Assembly (NCBI GenBank): GCA_902470065.1
Contig: CABRFA010000009.1
Coordinates: 1 to 45,004 of the forward strand
From: an uncultured Collinsella sp.
GTDB taxonomy: Bacteria; Actinomycetota; Coriobacteriia; Coriobacteriales; Coriobacteriaceae
Reading direction: 5' to 3'
Length of the DNA: 45,004 nucleotides
Program-made: the position numbers and the translations under genes
Shown here: piece after piece, positions 23,509 through 32,166 of the stretch
How positions within the stretch are numbered: position 1 is the first letter of the stretch
Layout of the letters: every line of letters begins with the position of its first letter
The notes under the pieces: generated by a model
What the model saw: only the letters and a program-made list of their open reading frames with translations
The model's database searches: none
What the model was told of the DNA's origin: nothing

Positions 23509-23549
23509 AAAACCTACCAAAATAAACCTGTCCCTTTTTGGCAGGTTTT
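23509..23549 (-). terminator. TGTCCC-type hairpin, copy 4, terminator of the ABC operon
   Basis: Stem AAAACCTACCAAAA/TTTTGGCAGGTTTT (one mismatch), loop TAAACCTGTCCC; ends in the stop codon of the ATPase gene and is followed by TTTT on the minus strand. Confidence 0.75.
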
Positions 23550-24342
23550 AGCTTAGCAGCATGCGGTCGTTAGCGAGCTCGCCGCCCGAGACCTCCTCGA
23601 ACTTCTGCAGCAGGTCGGCCACGGTGAGCGACTTCTTCTCGTCGCCGGCCACGTCGTAGATCACATGGCCCTCGTGCATCATGATCAGACGGTTGCCCAG
23701 ACGGATGGCGTCGTTCATGTTGTGCGTGACCATGAGCGTGGTCAGGTGGTTCTCGTCGACGATCTCCTCGGTCAGGTTGAGCACCTTAGAGGCCGTCTTG
23801 GGGTCGAGGGCCGCGGTGTGCTCGTCGAGCAGCAGCAGGCGCGGCCTGGTGAGCGTGGCCATCAGCAGGGTGAGTGCCTGGCGCTGGCCGCCCGAGAGCA
23901 GGCCGACCTTGGCGTTGAGACGCGTGTCCAGACCAAGGTCCAGGCGCTTGAGCAGCTCAACGTACTCATCTTTCTCGGCCTTGGTGACGCCCCACGAAAG
24001 GCCGCGACGCTGGCCGCGACGCTTGGCGAGGGCCAGGTTCTCGGCGATTTGCATGTCGGCAGCGGTACCGCGCATGGGGTCCTGAAACACGCGGCCCAGG
24101 TACTTGGCGCGCTGCGACTCGCTCAGGCGCGAGATGTCGGTGCCGTCGAGCTCAATAACGCCCGAATCGAGCGGGTACACGCCGGCGATCATGTTGAGCA
24201 GCGTGGACTTGCCGGCGCCGTTGCCGCCGATCACGGTTACAAAGTCGCCGTCATTCAGGGTGAGGTCGACGCCGGTGAGCGCGCGCTTCTCGGTGACGGT
24301 GCCCTTGTTAAAGGTCTTCTTGACGTGCGAGAGCTTAAGCAT
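23548..24342 (-). CDS. ABC transporter ATP-binding protein (TrpZ-like)
   Basis: Energising subunit of the adjacent importer. 264 aa from ATG 24342. Walker A GGNGAGKST, Q-loop VFQDP, signature LSGGQRQ, Walker B LLLLDEHTAALDP and H-loop VTHN are all intact. The start overlaps the permease stop by 8 bp. An alternative ATG nine bases earlier has no spaced Shine-Dalgarno. Related ATPases (COG1101) pair with TrpX/TrpY-type proteins for tryptophan or tyrosine; the substrate here is not shown by the sequence. Confidence 0.9.
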   Translation of the reverse strand: MLKLSHVKKTFNKGTVTEKRALTGVDLTLNDGDFVTVIGGNGAGKSTLLNMIAGVYPLDSGVIELDGTDISRLSESQRAKYLGRVFQDPMRGTAADMQIAENLALAKRRGQRRGLSWGVTKAEKDEYVELLKRLDLGLDTRLNAKVGLLSGGQRQALTLLMATLTRPRLLLLDEHTAALDPKTASKVLNLTEEIVDENHLTTLMVTHNMNDAIRLGNRLIMMHEGHVIYDVAGDEKKSLTVADLLQKFEEVSGGELANDRMLLS

Positions 24343-25258
24343 CTGCCTCATCCCCCTTCGTGTAGGAGCTGCGGAGCTTATAGCGCTCCCAAACAACGGG
24401 TACGCACAGGGCCACAGCGACAATTACGGCGGAAAGCAGCTTCATGTCGTTGGCGTCCATGCCCAACTGCAGCACGATGGCGCGGATAAGGAAGTACACC
24501 ACGGAGCCAAAGACGGCGGAGGCAAGACGGACGCTAAACTGCGTGAGGCCGCCGGGCAGCAGACGGCCGAGCACCTCACCGATAACAATGGCGGCAAGAC
24601 CGATAACGATGGCACCGGTGCCCATACCAATGTCGGCATACTTTTGGCTCTGGCAGATGAGCGCGCCCGAAAGGCCGATGAGGGCGTTGGAGAGCACGAG
24701 GGCGATCATCTTGGTGGAGTTGGTGTTGACGCCCAAGGCGCGGATCATGTACTCGTTGTTGCCGGTGGCGCGCAGCGCCGAGCCAATCTCGGTGCCAAAG
24801 AACCAATACAGGATGGCAACGATAGCCACGGCGAGCAGGATGCCCAAGATGATGGCAACGGTGGACTGCGGCAGGCCGGTCATATTGCTGACGGCCGAAA
24901 ACACGGTGCCCTTGGCAAGAATTGGCGTATTGGACTTGCCCATGATGCGCAGGTTGATGGACCACAGGCTGATCTGGGTGAGGATTCCGGCGAGGATCGC
25001 GGGAATCTCGAAGACGGTGGTCAAAATGCCCGTGACGGCACCCGCGATGGCGCCGGCGCACATACCGGCCAGCACGGCGAGCAGCGGGTCGACGTTGTTA
25101 TTGACGATGAGCACAGCGCAGACGCAGCCGCCGAGGGCAAAGCTGCCGTCGCAGGTCATATCGGGAATGTCGAGCAGGCGGAACGTGATAAACACGCCAA
25201 GCACCATAATGCCCCAGAGGACGCCCTGCGAAACGGCGCCCTGCAATGCAATGAGCAT
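24335..25258 (-). CDS. ABC transporter permease (TrpY-like, COG4120)
   Basis: 307 aa with eight to nine hydrophobic helices and the cytoplasmic coupling loop GSALRATGNNEYMIRALG, as in branched-chain/ribose-type permeases. N terminus MLIALQGAVSQGVLWGIMVL matches the YufQ/TrpY group. It lies between the binding-protein gene (203 bp upstream) and the ATPase, completing a three-gene importer. The specificity is inferred from the operon only. Confidence 0.88.
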   Translation of the reverse strand: MLIALQGAVSQGVLWGIMVLGVFITFRLLDIPDMTCDGSFALGGCVCAVLIVNNNVDPLLAVLAGMCAGAIAGAVTGILTTVFEIPAILAGILTQISLWSINLRIMGKSNTPILAKGTVFSAVSNMTGLPQSTVAIILGILLAVAIVAILYWFFGTEIGSALRATGNNEYMIRALGVNTNSTKMIALVLSNALIGLSGALICQSQKYADIGMGTGAIVIGLAAIVIGEVLGRLLPGGLTQFSVRLASAVFGSVVYFLIRAIVLQLGMDANDMKLLSAVIVAVALCVPVVWERYKLRSSYTKGDEADA

Positions 25259-25461
25259 GCTTCATACCTCCTAGGATAGGGTGGACACGTGATTTTCCAT
25301 AATAGCGGTAACAATGCATAGAAGAGCTGCGGACAGACGTTTTGTTTTACCTGAAACAAGCAGGGCGGACGCCGGTCTACAGCGCCCGCCCCTGTGGCTC
25401 AGATATTGAATAACGCAGCTAAAGCGCGAGCACGGGCTCTAGACGCATGCCGCGTATAGCA

Positions 25462-26442
25462 TTACGCGTCCAGAGCGGAAAGGTCGATGCCCAGGGCCTC
25501 GGCCATCTCGTCGTTCTTGACGACGACCAGGTCCTTGCTCGAGAGGTGCTTGATAGGCATGTCTTCGGGCTTGGCCTCGCCCTTCAGAATCTTGACGGCC
25601 ATCTCGCCCGCGGCGTAGCCCAGATCCTCGTAATTGATGGAGAGGGTGAACAGGCCGCCGGCCATGCACATGCCCTCCTCGCCAGTCACGAAGGGAAGCT
25701 TGTTCTCCTTGCAGATCTGGCCGACCTGCGAGGCACCCGCGGCGATGGTGTTGTCGGTGGGGGAGTACAGCGCGTCGACCTTGCCCACGGCAGACTCGAC
25801 GACGGACTGAATCTCGTTGGAGCTCGAGACGGTGAAATCGGTGTACTCGAGGCCCAGCTTGTCGAGCTCCTTCTTGGCGGCCTTGATCTGGACGTCGGAG
25901 TTGGACTCGGCGGTGCAGTAGAGCAGGCCGACCTTTTTAACGTCGGGCAGGACCTTCTGCATCATCTCGAGCTGCTCGGCGACCGGGGTGAGGTCGGAAG
26001 CGCCCGTGACGTTGGTGCCGGGCTTGTCGTTGTCCTGGACCAGGCCGGAGGCGGCGTAGTCGGTGATGGCGCAGCCCACGATGGGGATATCGGCCGTGGC
26101 GCCGGCGGCAGCCTGCGCGGCGGGCGTGGCGATGGCATAAATCAGGTTGACGTTGTCGCCCACAAACTTGTCGGCAATGGACTTACACGTGGACTGGTCG
26201 TTCTGGGCGTTCTTCTGGTCGATCTTGACCTTAAGGCCGCTCTCCTTGATGGCCTTGACAAAGCCGTCGTTGGCGGCATCGAGTGCGGAGTGCTCGGTGA
26301 GCTGCAGAACGCCGATGGTGTAGTCGGAACCGGCGGCAGCAGAGCCGGAACCAGAGTTGCCGCCGCATCCGGCGAGCGGGGCGAGCGCGAGCAGGCCAGC
26401 GGAGACCAGAAGGCTCCTGCGGCTGATGGTGATGTCCTTCAT
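25462..26442 (-). CDS. ABC transporter substrate-binding lipoprotein (TrpX-like)
   Basis: Extracytoplasmic binding protein of the importer. 326 aa from ATG 26442 (GGGGG 7 nt upstream). The N terminus has ISRRSLLVSAG, a twin-arginine pattern, then the lipobox LAPLAGC with Cys26, suggesting a Tat-exported lipoprotein. A Gly/Ser linker precedes the COG2984 two-lobed domain (DYTIGVLQLTEHSALDAAN), characteristic of TrpX and the clostridial tyrosine receptor. Ligand is likely an aromatic amino acid, by family only. A good promoter and a palindrome lie just upstream. Confidence 0.9.
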   Translation of the reverse strand: MKDITISRRSLLVSAGLLALAPLAGCGGNSGSGSAAAGSDYTIGVLQLTEHSALDAANDGFVKAIKESGLKVKIDQKNAQNDQSTCKSIADKFVGDNVNLIYAIATPAAQAAAGATADIPIVGCAITDYAASGLVQDNDKPGTNVTGASDLTPVAEQLEMMQKVLPDVKKVGLLYCTAESNSDVQIKAAKKELDKLGLEYTDFTVSSSNEIQSVVESAVGKVDALYSPTDNTIAAGASQVGQICKENKLPFVTGEEGMCMAGGLFTLSINYEDLGYAAGEMAVKILKGEAKPEDMPIKHLSSKDLVVVKNDEMAEALGIDLSALDA

Positions 26443-26477
26443 ATCATTACCCCCAGTATAAAAATGGCTGGAAACAC

Positions 26478-26533
26478 TGCACTGGGACAAAGTGCAAGTG
26501 GAACTATAGTAGCGCTGATGTCCATTTTTACAA
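26478..26533 (-). promoter_or_regulatory. Promoter and palindromic operator of the ABC importer
   Basis: On the minus strand TTGTAA (26533-26528), 16-bp spacer, TACTAT (26511-26506). Downstream of the expected start lies the palindrome TGCACT-N7-AGTGCA (26478-26496), suitable for a repressor. Confidence 0.6.
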
Positions 26534-26602
26534 CAGCCTGGCGGGTTTTTTAATACAGAATCGGATGGGCGGTACGGGTAGTCGAATGGGCGGCGGAGGG
26601 TC

Positions 26603-27388
26603 TTATGCGGCGGAGGAGGCGTCGTCCTCGTCTAGGGCGGCGAAGAGCTTCTTGCCGTCGAGGAGACGTGTGGTGACGTTTCTCATACGGGCGATCTCGA
26701 CGGTGCGCAGCGTATCGTCGGTGCCTCGGGCGTCGTAGACCGTTCCCAGCAGATACGAGATGCCATCGCGCTGCCTGATGGCAAAGGGACGGAGTGTCAT
26801 CCGTGCTGCTTCGGTTTCGCCGCGTGTCGTGACGCTCGAAATATCAAAACTCACCGTGGTTCCGTGGTCGATGGCCTGCTCGACGAGCTCGCACGTGTCG
26901 ATGCGCTTGATGGGCGTGCGTGTTGCCTTGGTAGCCTTGCTACCTGCGCTTGGAGCGGGTTCGGGTGTATCGAGGTAGCCGCGAACGTCGGCGCTCGCCA
27001 TGGCAACTAAGTGCTGCGCCATGCTCTTGCGGATAGCGATAGGCGTGGAGCGGTTGCGCATGACCATACCGTGGAGCCGGATGATCTCTTCATCGGTGAG
27101 CGGGCGGGTAAGAAGTTTGTAGCCCACGCCGCGTTTGTACTCAATTTCGTATCCGGCATGGCGAAGCGCGGAGATGGCGGTGTAGATGCTGCGCCGCGCC
27201 GCCGAGATGGGCATGCGGGCGGGGTCGTCGGGATGGGCGAGGCGCCGGATCAACTCATCGGAAAGCATGGCCTTGTCCTCGCCGGTGTTTTCGCTTAATA
27301 GTTGCAGGATGCGAACGGCGCGATAGGCCGCCATCGAGGCGGCGCCTCTAGTCGTGGTGTCGTAGGTTTCAACAGCGGCTTCGGTCAT
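26603..27388 (-). CDS. WYL-domain transcriptional regulator
   Basis: 261 aa from ATG 27388 with AAAGGA 10 nt upstream; a GTG nine bases earlier is too close to it. N terminus is a winged HTH (VRILQLLSENTG... RRSIYTAISALRHAGYEIEYKRGVGYKL). The C-terminal part has the WYL-type core, here GISYLLGTVYDA in place of the W-Y-L triad. WYL proteins sense small ligands or nucleic acids. It is the nearest upstream regulator of the ABC operon (161 bp away, same strand), so control of that operon is plausible but unproven. Confidence 0.8.
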   Translation of the reverse strand: MTEAAVETYDTTTRGAASMAAYRAVRILQLLSENTGEDKAMLSDELIRRLAHPDDPARMPISAARRSIYTAISALRHAGYEIEYKRGVGYKLLTRPLTDEEIIRLHGMVMRNRSTPIAIRKSMAQHLVAMASADVRGYLDTPEPAPSAGSKATKATRTPIKRIDTCELVEQAIDHGTTVSFDISSVTTRGETEAARMTLRPFAIRQRDGISYLLGTVYDARGTDDTLRTVEIARMRNVTTRLLDGKKLFAALDEDDASSAA

Positions 27389-27505
27389 CGTGCCCACGTC
27401 CTTTCCGTTTTGGGTGGCGACGGTATGGAGCCTAGGACGTGGGGCTTTCCCAGGGGCGCAGGGCGCTCTGGGCGGTCGGTAGTCGTCGGCAAACGGCGGG
27501 TCGAG

Positions 27506-27568
27506 TTTTCAACAGCCCTGCTCAACTGACCAAAAACTTGCCAAAAGCTTGACGGATGCTGTTGAAAA
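27506..27568. repeat. 11-bp inverted repeat upstream of the WYL gene
   Basis: TTTTCAACAGC (27506-27516) and GCTGTTGAAAA (27558-27568) are exact reverse complements. The right arm merges with the T-tract of the asnS terminator. Between them are two direct TTTTGG repeats on the minus strand. Possibly the WYL operator. Confidence 0.5.
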
Positions 27569-27600
27569 AAGCGCCTCTCGACCGATGTCGAGAGGCGCTT
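27565..27600 (-). terminator. Intrinsic terminator after asnS
   Basis: Perfect 14-bp stem (27569-27582 with 27587-27600), CGAT loop, then TTTTTT on the minus strand. Confidence 0.93.
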
Positions 27601-27646
27601 GTGCGATGAGCGTTGGCGTGTGGCGACGCGAGCTAGCGTCCGACGA

Positions 27647-29050
27647 TTAGAAGTCGGCGTTGCCCACGGTGCGCGGGTGCGGCAGGACGTCGCGGATGTT
27701 GCCCACGCCGGTCAGATACATGACCAAGCGCTCGAAGCCCAGACCGTAGCCGGCGTGCTTGCAAGAACCGTAGCGGCGCAGGTCAAGGTAGTACTTGTAC
27801 TGCTCGGGATTCATGCCCAGGTCCTTGATGCGGGCCTCGAGCAGATCCAGGCGCTCCTCGCGCTGGGAGCCGCCGATAATCTCGCCGATACCGGGAACCA
27901 GGCAGTCGGCGGCGGCGACGGTCTTGCCGTCCTCGTTCATGCGCATGTAGAACGCCTTGATCTCGGCCGGGTAGTCGGTTACGAAGGTCGGGCGCTTAAA
28001 GTGCTCCTCGGTCAGGAAGCGCTCGTGCTCGGTTTGCAGGTCGATGCCCCAGCTCACGGGATAGTCGAACTTGTGGCCGGCAGCCACCGCCTGCTCCAGG
28101 ATCTCGACGGCCTCGGTATAGGTGACGCGGGCAAAGTCGGAGTTTGCCACGTGGTTCAGACGCTCGATCAGACCCTTGTCCACAAACTTGTTGAGCATAT
28201 TGAGCTCGTCGGGGCAGGTGGCCATAACGTCCTTAAGAACGTACTTGAGCATGGCCTCGGCGTTGTCCATGTAGTCGTTGAGGTCGGCGAAGGCCATCTC
28301 GGGCTCAATCATCCAAAACTCGGCGGCGTGGCGCGTGGTGTTGGAGTTTTCGGCGCGGAAGGTGGGACCAAAGGTGTACACGTCGCCAAAGGCCATGGCA
28401 AAGTTCTCGGCATTGAGCTGGCCGGACACGGTGAGGCTCGCATGCTTGCCAAAGAAGTCCTGGCTCCAGTCGACCTCGCCGGACTCGGTGAGGGGCGGGT
28501 TTTGGGGGTCGAGCGTGGTCACGCGGAACATCTCGCCGGCGCCCTCGCAGTCACTCGTGGTGATGATGGGGGTGTTGACGTAGACAAAGCCCTGCTCCTG
28601 GAAGAAGCGGTGGATAGCGGCAGCTGCGACAGAGCGGATACGGAACACGGCGCGGAACAGGTTGGTGCGCGGGCGCAGGTGCTGTTGGGTGCGCAGGAAC
28701 TCGACGGTGGCACGCTTCTTCTGCAGCGGGTAATCCGGGGCGCTGACGCCCTCGACCTCGATGGAGGTGGCAGAAAGTTCGAAGGGCTGGGGCGCATCGG
28801 GGGTCAGCTTGACGGTGCCGGTGCAGATGAGGGCGGCAGAGACGTTTTGGTGGGCGATCTCGTCGTAGTTGTCGAGCGCCTCGCGGTTCATGACGACCTG
28901 CAGGTCGCGGAAGCAGCTGCCGTCGTTGAGTGTGACGAAGCCAAAGTTCTTCATGTCGCGGACGGACTTGACCCAGCCGGCGACGGTGACGGTTTGGCCG
29001 CCGAGCGACTCGGCATCGGCATAGAGCTGCGCGATTTTGGTGCGGTTCAC
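27647..29050 (-). CDS. asnS: Asparaginyl-tRNA synthetase
   Basis: Class IIb synthetase charging tRNA-Asn. 467 aa from GTG 29050, which has GGGAGG four bases upstream; ATG 29062 is in frame but has no Shine-Dalgarno. The OB-fold anticodon domain has VTVAGWVKSVRDMKNFGFVTLNDGS. Motif 2 region is GPTFRAENSNTTRHAAEFWMIEPE and motif 3 GYGLGFERLVMYLTG. A promoter lies upstream and a strong terminator downstream, so it is monocistronic. Confidence 0.95.
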   Translation of the reverse strand: MNRTKIAQLYADAESLGGQTVTVAGWVKSVRDMKNFGFVTLNDGSCFRDLQVVMNREALDNYDEIAHQNVSAALICTGTVKLTPDAPQPFELSATSIEVEGVSAPDYPLQKKRATVEFLRTQQHLRPRTNLFRAVFRIRSVAAAAIHRFFQEQGFVYVNTPIITTSDCEGAGEMFRVTTLDPQNPPLTESGEVDWSQDFFGKHASLTVSGQLNAENFAMAFGDVYTFGPTFRAENSNTTRHAAEFWMIEPEMAFADLNDYMDNAEAMLKYVLKDVMATCPDELNMLNKFVDKGLIERLNHVANSDFARVTYTEAVEILEQAVAAGHKFDYPVSWGIDLQTEHERFLTEEHFKRPTFVTDYPAEIKAFYMRMNEDGKTVAAADCLVPGIGEIIGGSQREERLDLLEARIKDLGMNPEQYKYYLDLRRYGSCKHAGYGLGFERLVMYLTGVGNIRDVLPHPRTVGNADF

Positions 29051-29096
29051 GTATCCTCCCATAACGGTTGTACGGATTATTTCCAAACAGTTAACC

Positions 29097-29125
29097 ATTC
29101 TAACCCGCGAGTGGGGGCGTAGCAA
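29097..29125 (-). promoter_or_regulatory. Promoter of asnS
   Basis: Minus strand TTGCTA (29125-29120), 17-bp spacer, TAGAAT (29102-29097). Confidence 0.6.
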
Positions 29126-29186
29126 AACGTCAGGTGTGATGTATGGGCGTGACGTGGGCACCGCGCAAGCGCCGATTTTGCGTTGC

Positions 29187-31121
29187 CTAGTGCCCGCAGA
29201 TGGCTTGGCGTATGAGGGCAGCGTAGGTGTCGATTCCCGCCTGGGTGAGGTGTGTGCCGTCGTCGACGAGGTATTCGCTGTGGCCCTCGGAGGCACCGTT
29301 CCAGTCGATGACGCCGGCGTTGTCGTTTTGAGCGCAGACGTCGCGGATTGTCTGGTTATTGCGGTCCTGTAGCTCGAGCGGCACGCGCACGGTCACAAAG
29401 TAGATGGGTTTGCCGCCCACGGCATTGATCACGTCCTGCACCTGCTGAGGGTCGCGGATGAGGCCGTTGGTGCCAAGCGCGCAGATGACCACGCTTGGAT
29501 CGTAGTTGGCGATGTCCTGCGCGTAGACATCCTGGAAGGTGTAGAACTGGCGGCTCACCACGCCGTCGATGTACGCGTTGGGAAGCACCGCCTGAATGCC
29601 AGGTTGGGCACCTGCGGTGACCGAGTCGCCGATCATGAGCACGCGGGCGTCGCAGGTTCCGGTCGCCTCGTCGTAGGTAAAGCTCTTCCAGTCAAGGTTC
29701 TTCGGGACCTTTTCGGCGATAGGTCCCTCTTTGGGTTTTTGCTTGGTGGCGTCTTCGGATGCGGTGTCGCTGGGCTGGGAATCTTTGCCGGATGCGGGCT
29801 CGGCGCCCTTGTCGTTGGCTCCGTTGTCCTGGGCGGAGGTCGCGTTCTGGGCAAGCTCGGGACGGAGTTGCTCGGCGCGGGCGGTGGCGATGCCTGCCCA
29901 GTCAAGCGGCGCGAAGGCAAGTGCGGCGACGCATACGGCGCCAAGCGCGGGGAGCACCATGGCGGGCGCGAGGACGTGCTTTCTTGCCGTGCTGTCCTGT
30001 TGGGCCGGCTTGCGGGACCAAGGACGTTCGACGAGGCGATAGAAAACCTCGGCTACCGCAAGGATCAGTACAAGCTGTAATACCTGCTCCCACCAGGCGA
30101 TGCGGGTAGTGCGGGTTGCGGGGTTCATAAGAAGCAGTAGGGGATAGTGCGCCAGATAGACCGAGAACGAGCGCTGGCCCAGCCAGACGAGCGGCTTGAC
30201 CGACAACAGACGACGCACGATGCACTCCGTATTCTGCACGCAGATGATGAGGAGTCCAGTGGCGAGGGCAAACAGCAAAAAGCCGCCGCGGTAGAGCCAA
30301 GCGCTCTCTCCGGTCAGCATGAGTGCGCCGGCTATAACGGCAACGAGCCACGCGAGAGAAATCGCGTTGACCTTTGAGATGCCCTTGTTGGCTCCGGGGG
30401 TATGGATGTCACCGCTCAGCATCTCGCGCAGACGCGGCGCGGCGATGGCGGCTAAGGCTCCGCATAGAAGCTCGGCGGCACGGGCGTCGGTTCCGTAGTA
30501 GACGCGCGATGTGTCGGCGGTGGGATTAAACATGAGGACCATGGCTGCCGTCGATACAAGCGCGAATGCGATCGTGATGCCGATGGCGGTGTTGCGCGAC
30601 CTGGTTTTGCCGCACAGTGCCATAAGGATGACCGGCCATACCAGATAGAACTGCATAGTGACAGCGCAGAACCACAGGTGCGTGAGCGGCGAGGGGAGCC
30701 CCGCAGCGGCAAAATACGAGACGTTGCGGAAGATGTAGAACCAGTTGCTCAAAAAGAGTGCCGATGGCAGGGCGTCCTGCTGCACCTTAGGGAGTAGGCT
30801 CGGGGCCGCGATGTAGGTGGCGACGGCGGTAAGCGCGATAGTCACGAGGATCGGCGGCATCATGCGCGCAATGCGGCGGCAGATATAGCGCGGGTACGAG
30901 AATCCGTCGCGTGCCGTGGCTCGCATAATGCTTTTGGTGGCGAGATAGCCACTCAGCGTAAAGAAGAGTGTAACGCCCAAAAAACCGCCGGTCAGGCAGC
31001 TGGGGCGAAGGTGATATAGGACGACGCCGGCGATGGCGAGGGCGCGGAGCCCGTCGAGCGCGACGATGCGTTGGCTGCGTTGGGGCGCGGCATGTACGGC
31101 GCCCGTGGGTGTGTTTTGCAT
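29187..31121 (-). CDS. Acyltransferase-3/SGNH fusion, OatA-like O-acetyltransferase
   Basis: 644 aa. Residues ~15-380 form the ten- to eleven-helix acyltransferase-3 membrane domain: ALDGLRALAIAGVVLYH, FFTLSGYL, RRIARMMPP. A low-complexity Ala/Asp/Lys linker (~420-475) leads to an extracytoplasmic SGNH domain with block I MIGDSVTAG, block III ALGTNGLI and block V DGTHLTQAG, which provides Asp and His. This layout matches OatA and related proteins that O-acetylate peptidoglycan or surface glycans; the acceptor here is not known. Peptidoglycan acetylation would give lysozyme resistance. It is not in an evident operon. Confidence 0.88.
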   Translation of the reverse strand: MQNTPTGAVHAAPQRSQRIVALDGLRALAIAGVVLYHLRPSCLTGGFLGVTLFFTLSGYLATKSIMRATARDGFSYPRYICRRIARMMPPILVTIALTAVATYIAAPSLLPKVQQDALPSALFLSNWFYIFRNVSYFAAAGLPSPLTHLWFCAVTMQFYLVWPVILMALCGKTRSRNTAIGITIAFALVSTAAMVLMFNPTADTSRVYYGTDARAAELLCGALAAIAAPRLREMLSGDIHTPGANKGISKVNAISLAWLVAVIAGALMLTGESAWLYRGGFLLFALATGLLIICVQNTECIVRRLLSVKPLVWLGQRSFSVYLAHYPLLLLMNPATRTTRIAWWEQVLQLVLILAVAEVFYRLVERPWSRKPAQQDSTARKHVLAPAMVLPALGAVCVAALAFAPLDWAGIATARAEQLRPELAQNATSAQDNGANDKGAEPASGKDSQPSDTASEDATKQKPKEGPIAEKVPKNLDWKSFTYDEATGTCDARVLMIGDSVTAGAQPGIQAVLPNAYIDGVVSRQFYTFQDVYAQDIANYDPSVVICALGTNGLIRDPQQVQDVINAVGGKPIYFVTVRVPLELQDRNNQTIRDVCAQNDNAGVIDWNGASEGHSEYLVDDGTHLTQAGIDTYAALIRQAICGH

Positions 31122-31254
31122 CGATCTTCCTCCAATGTCGACCTAGCAGTCTAGCGCTCTGCGCGGACAAAGGAAGGGGGTTCGTGCGGTTGAACAACAT
31201 GCCGCGGGGCGATGCCTCGCTACGCAAAAGCCGCACCTGCGTTGATGCTCAGCT

Positions 31255-31290
31255 GCCTATATAGAAATGTTTCAGAACCTCTACATAGGC
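31255..31290. repeat. Hairpin in the gap between EIIA and acyltransferase genes
   Basis: GCCTATATAG (31255-31264) with CTACATAGGC (31281-31290), one mismatch. The T-rich side lies upstream on the minus strand, so it does not fit a standard terminator for EIIA. Nothing else is visible in 31122-31355. Confidence 0.4.
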
Positions 31291-31355
31291 AAAAACAACA
31301 ACACAGATGCGGCAAAGATGCACGGGTGGTTGAGTCTTTATGCGACGGCGGTCTG

Positions 31356-31919
31356 CTACTTGGTCTTGGCCACCAGCAGCGGGTCGCCGAGCTTGACGAG
31401 CGGGTTGCCACCGATAAGCGTGCCGGACTCGCCGACATGGTCGATGCTCTTGAGGCGATCGAGCTCAGAGACGATGACGGTCACGATGTCCTCGTGACCA
31501 GCGGCCTTGATGGCGTCGCGGTCGAAGCTGATGAGCGGCTGGCCGGCCTTGACCGTGTCACCCATCTCGACAAAGCGGGCAAAACCCTTGCCGTTCATTT
31601 CCACGGTGCCCAGGCCAACATGGATGAACACGCGCAGGCCGTCCTCGGTGATCATGCCGATGGAGTGGTTGGTGACGGTGGTGGCGCCGATACGGCCGTT
31701 GGCGGGGGCGTAAATGGTGCCGGTAATGGGCTCGATGCCGTAGCCCTGGCCGAGCATGCCCGAGGCGATGGTCTCGTCGGGAACCTCACTCAGATTGACG
31801 AGCACGCCGTTGACGGGAGCGTAGATGACGCCTTCGCGAGTGGCGAAGCTTGCTGCGGGCGGAACGGACGCCTCGCCCGACGAGGTGAACGTGGACTTGA
31901 GCGAATCGAGCAGACCCAT
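31356..31919 (-). CDS. crr: PTS glucose-type EIIA component
   Basis: Soluble phosphocarrier between HPr and a glucose-family EIIB/EIIC. 187 aa from ATG 31919 (MGLLDS). The EIIA-Glc beta-sandwich has TNHSIGM (H85) and VFIHVGLGTVEMNGKGF, where H100 is the phosphorylated His. A flexible N-terminal ~25 residues precede the domain. No EIIBC, EI or HPr gene is nearby, so it probably serves permeases elsewhere and may have a signalling role like E. coli Crr. A LacI-like operator lies upstream. Confidence 0.9.
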   Translation of the reverse strand: MGLLDSLKSTFTSSGEASVPPAASFATREGVIYAPVNGVLVNLSEVPDETIASGMLGQGYGIEPITGTIYAPANGRIGATTVTNHSIGMITEDGLRVFIHVGLGTVEMNGKGFARFVEMGDTVKAGQPLISFDRDAIKAAGHEDIVTVIVSELDRLKSIDHVGESGTLIGGNPLVKLGDPLLVAKTK

Positions 31920-31970
31920 AGTTGCCTCCAACGTATCAAGTGCGCATATCGCGCGCGTGTAGTTTTGCCG

Positions 31971-32040
31971 GAAACGTTTCGTATGTGTTTCCCAGCACGG
32001 TCAGCGCCCCTATTTTACGCTGCCCAACGATACCTCTGAA
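31971..32040 (-). promoter_or_regulatory. Candidate EIIA promoter with cre/LacI-like operator
   Basis: Minus strand TTCAGA (32040-32035), 17-bp spacer, TAAAAT (32017-32012). The palindrome GAAACGTTTC (31971-31980), typical of LacI/CcpA-family sites, lies ~30 bp downstream of the -10. Confidence 0.45.
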
Positions 32041-32166
32041 CAGCGATTTTGTGATATATCAGTTGAAGGCCAACTTATTGCGGGGGCGTTTCTGCGCCGT
32101 GGGCTCAAGTGGGGTACGCTAAGGTGCGAAAAACGAGTGCGCACGAATCGCACGGAGGGAGCACCT

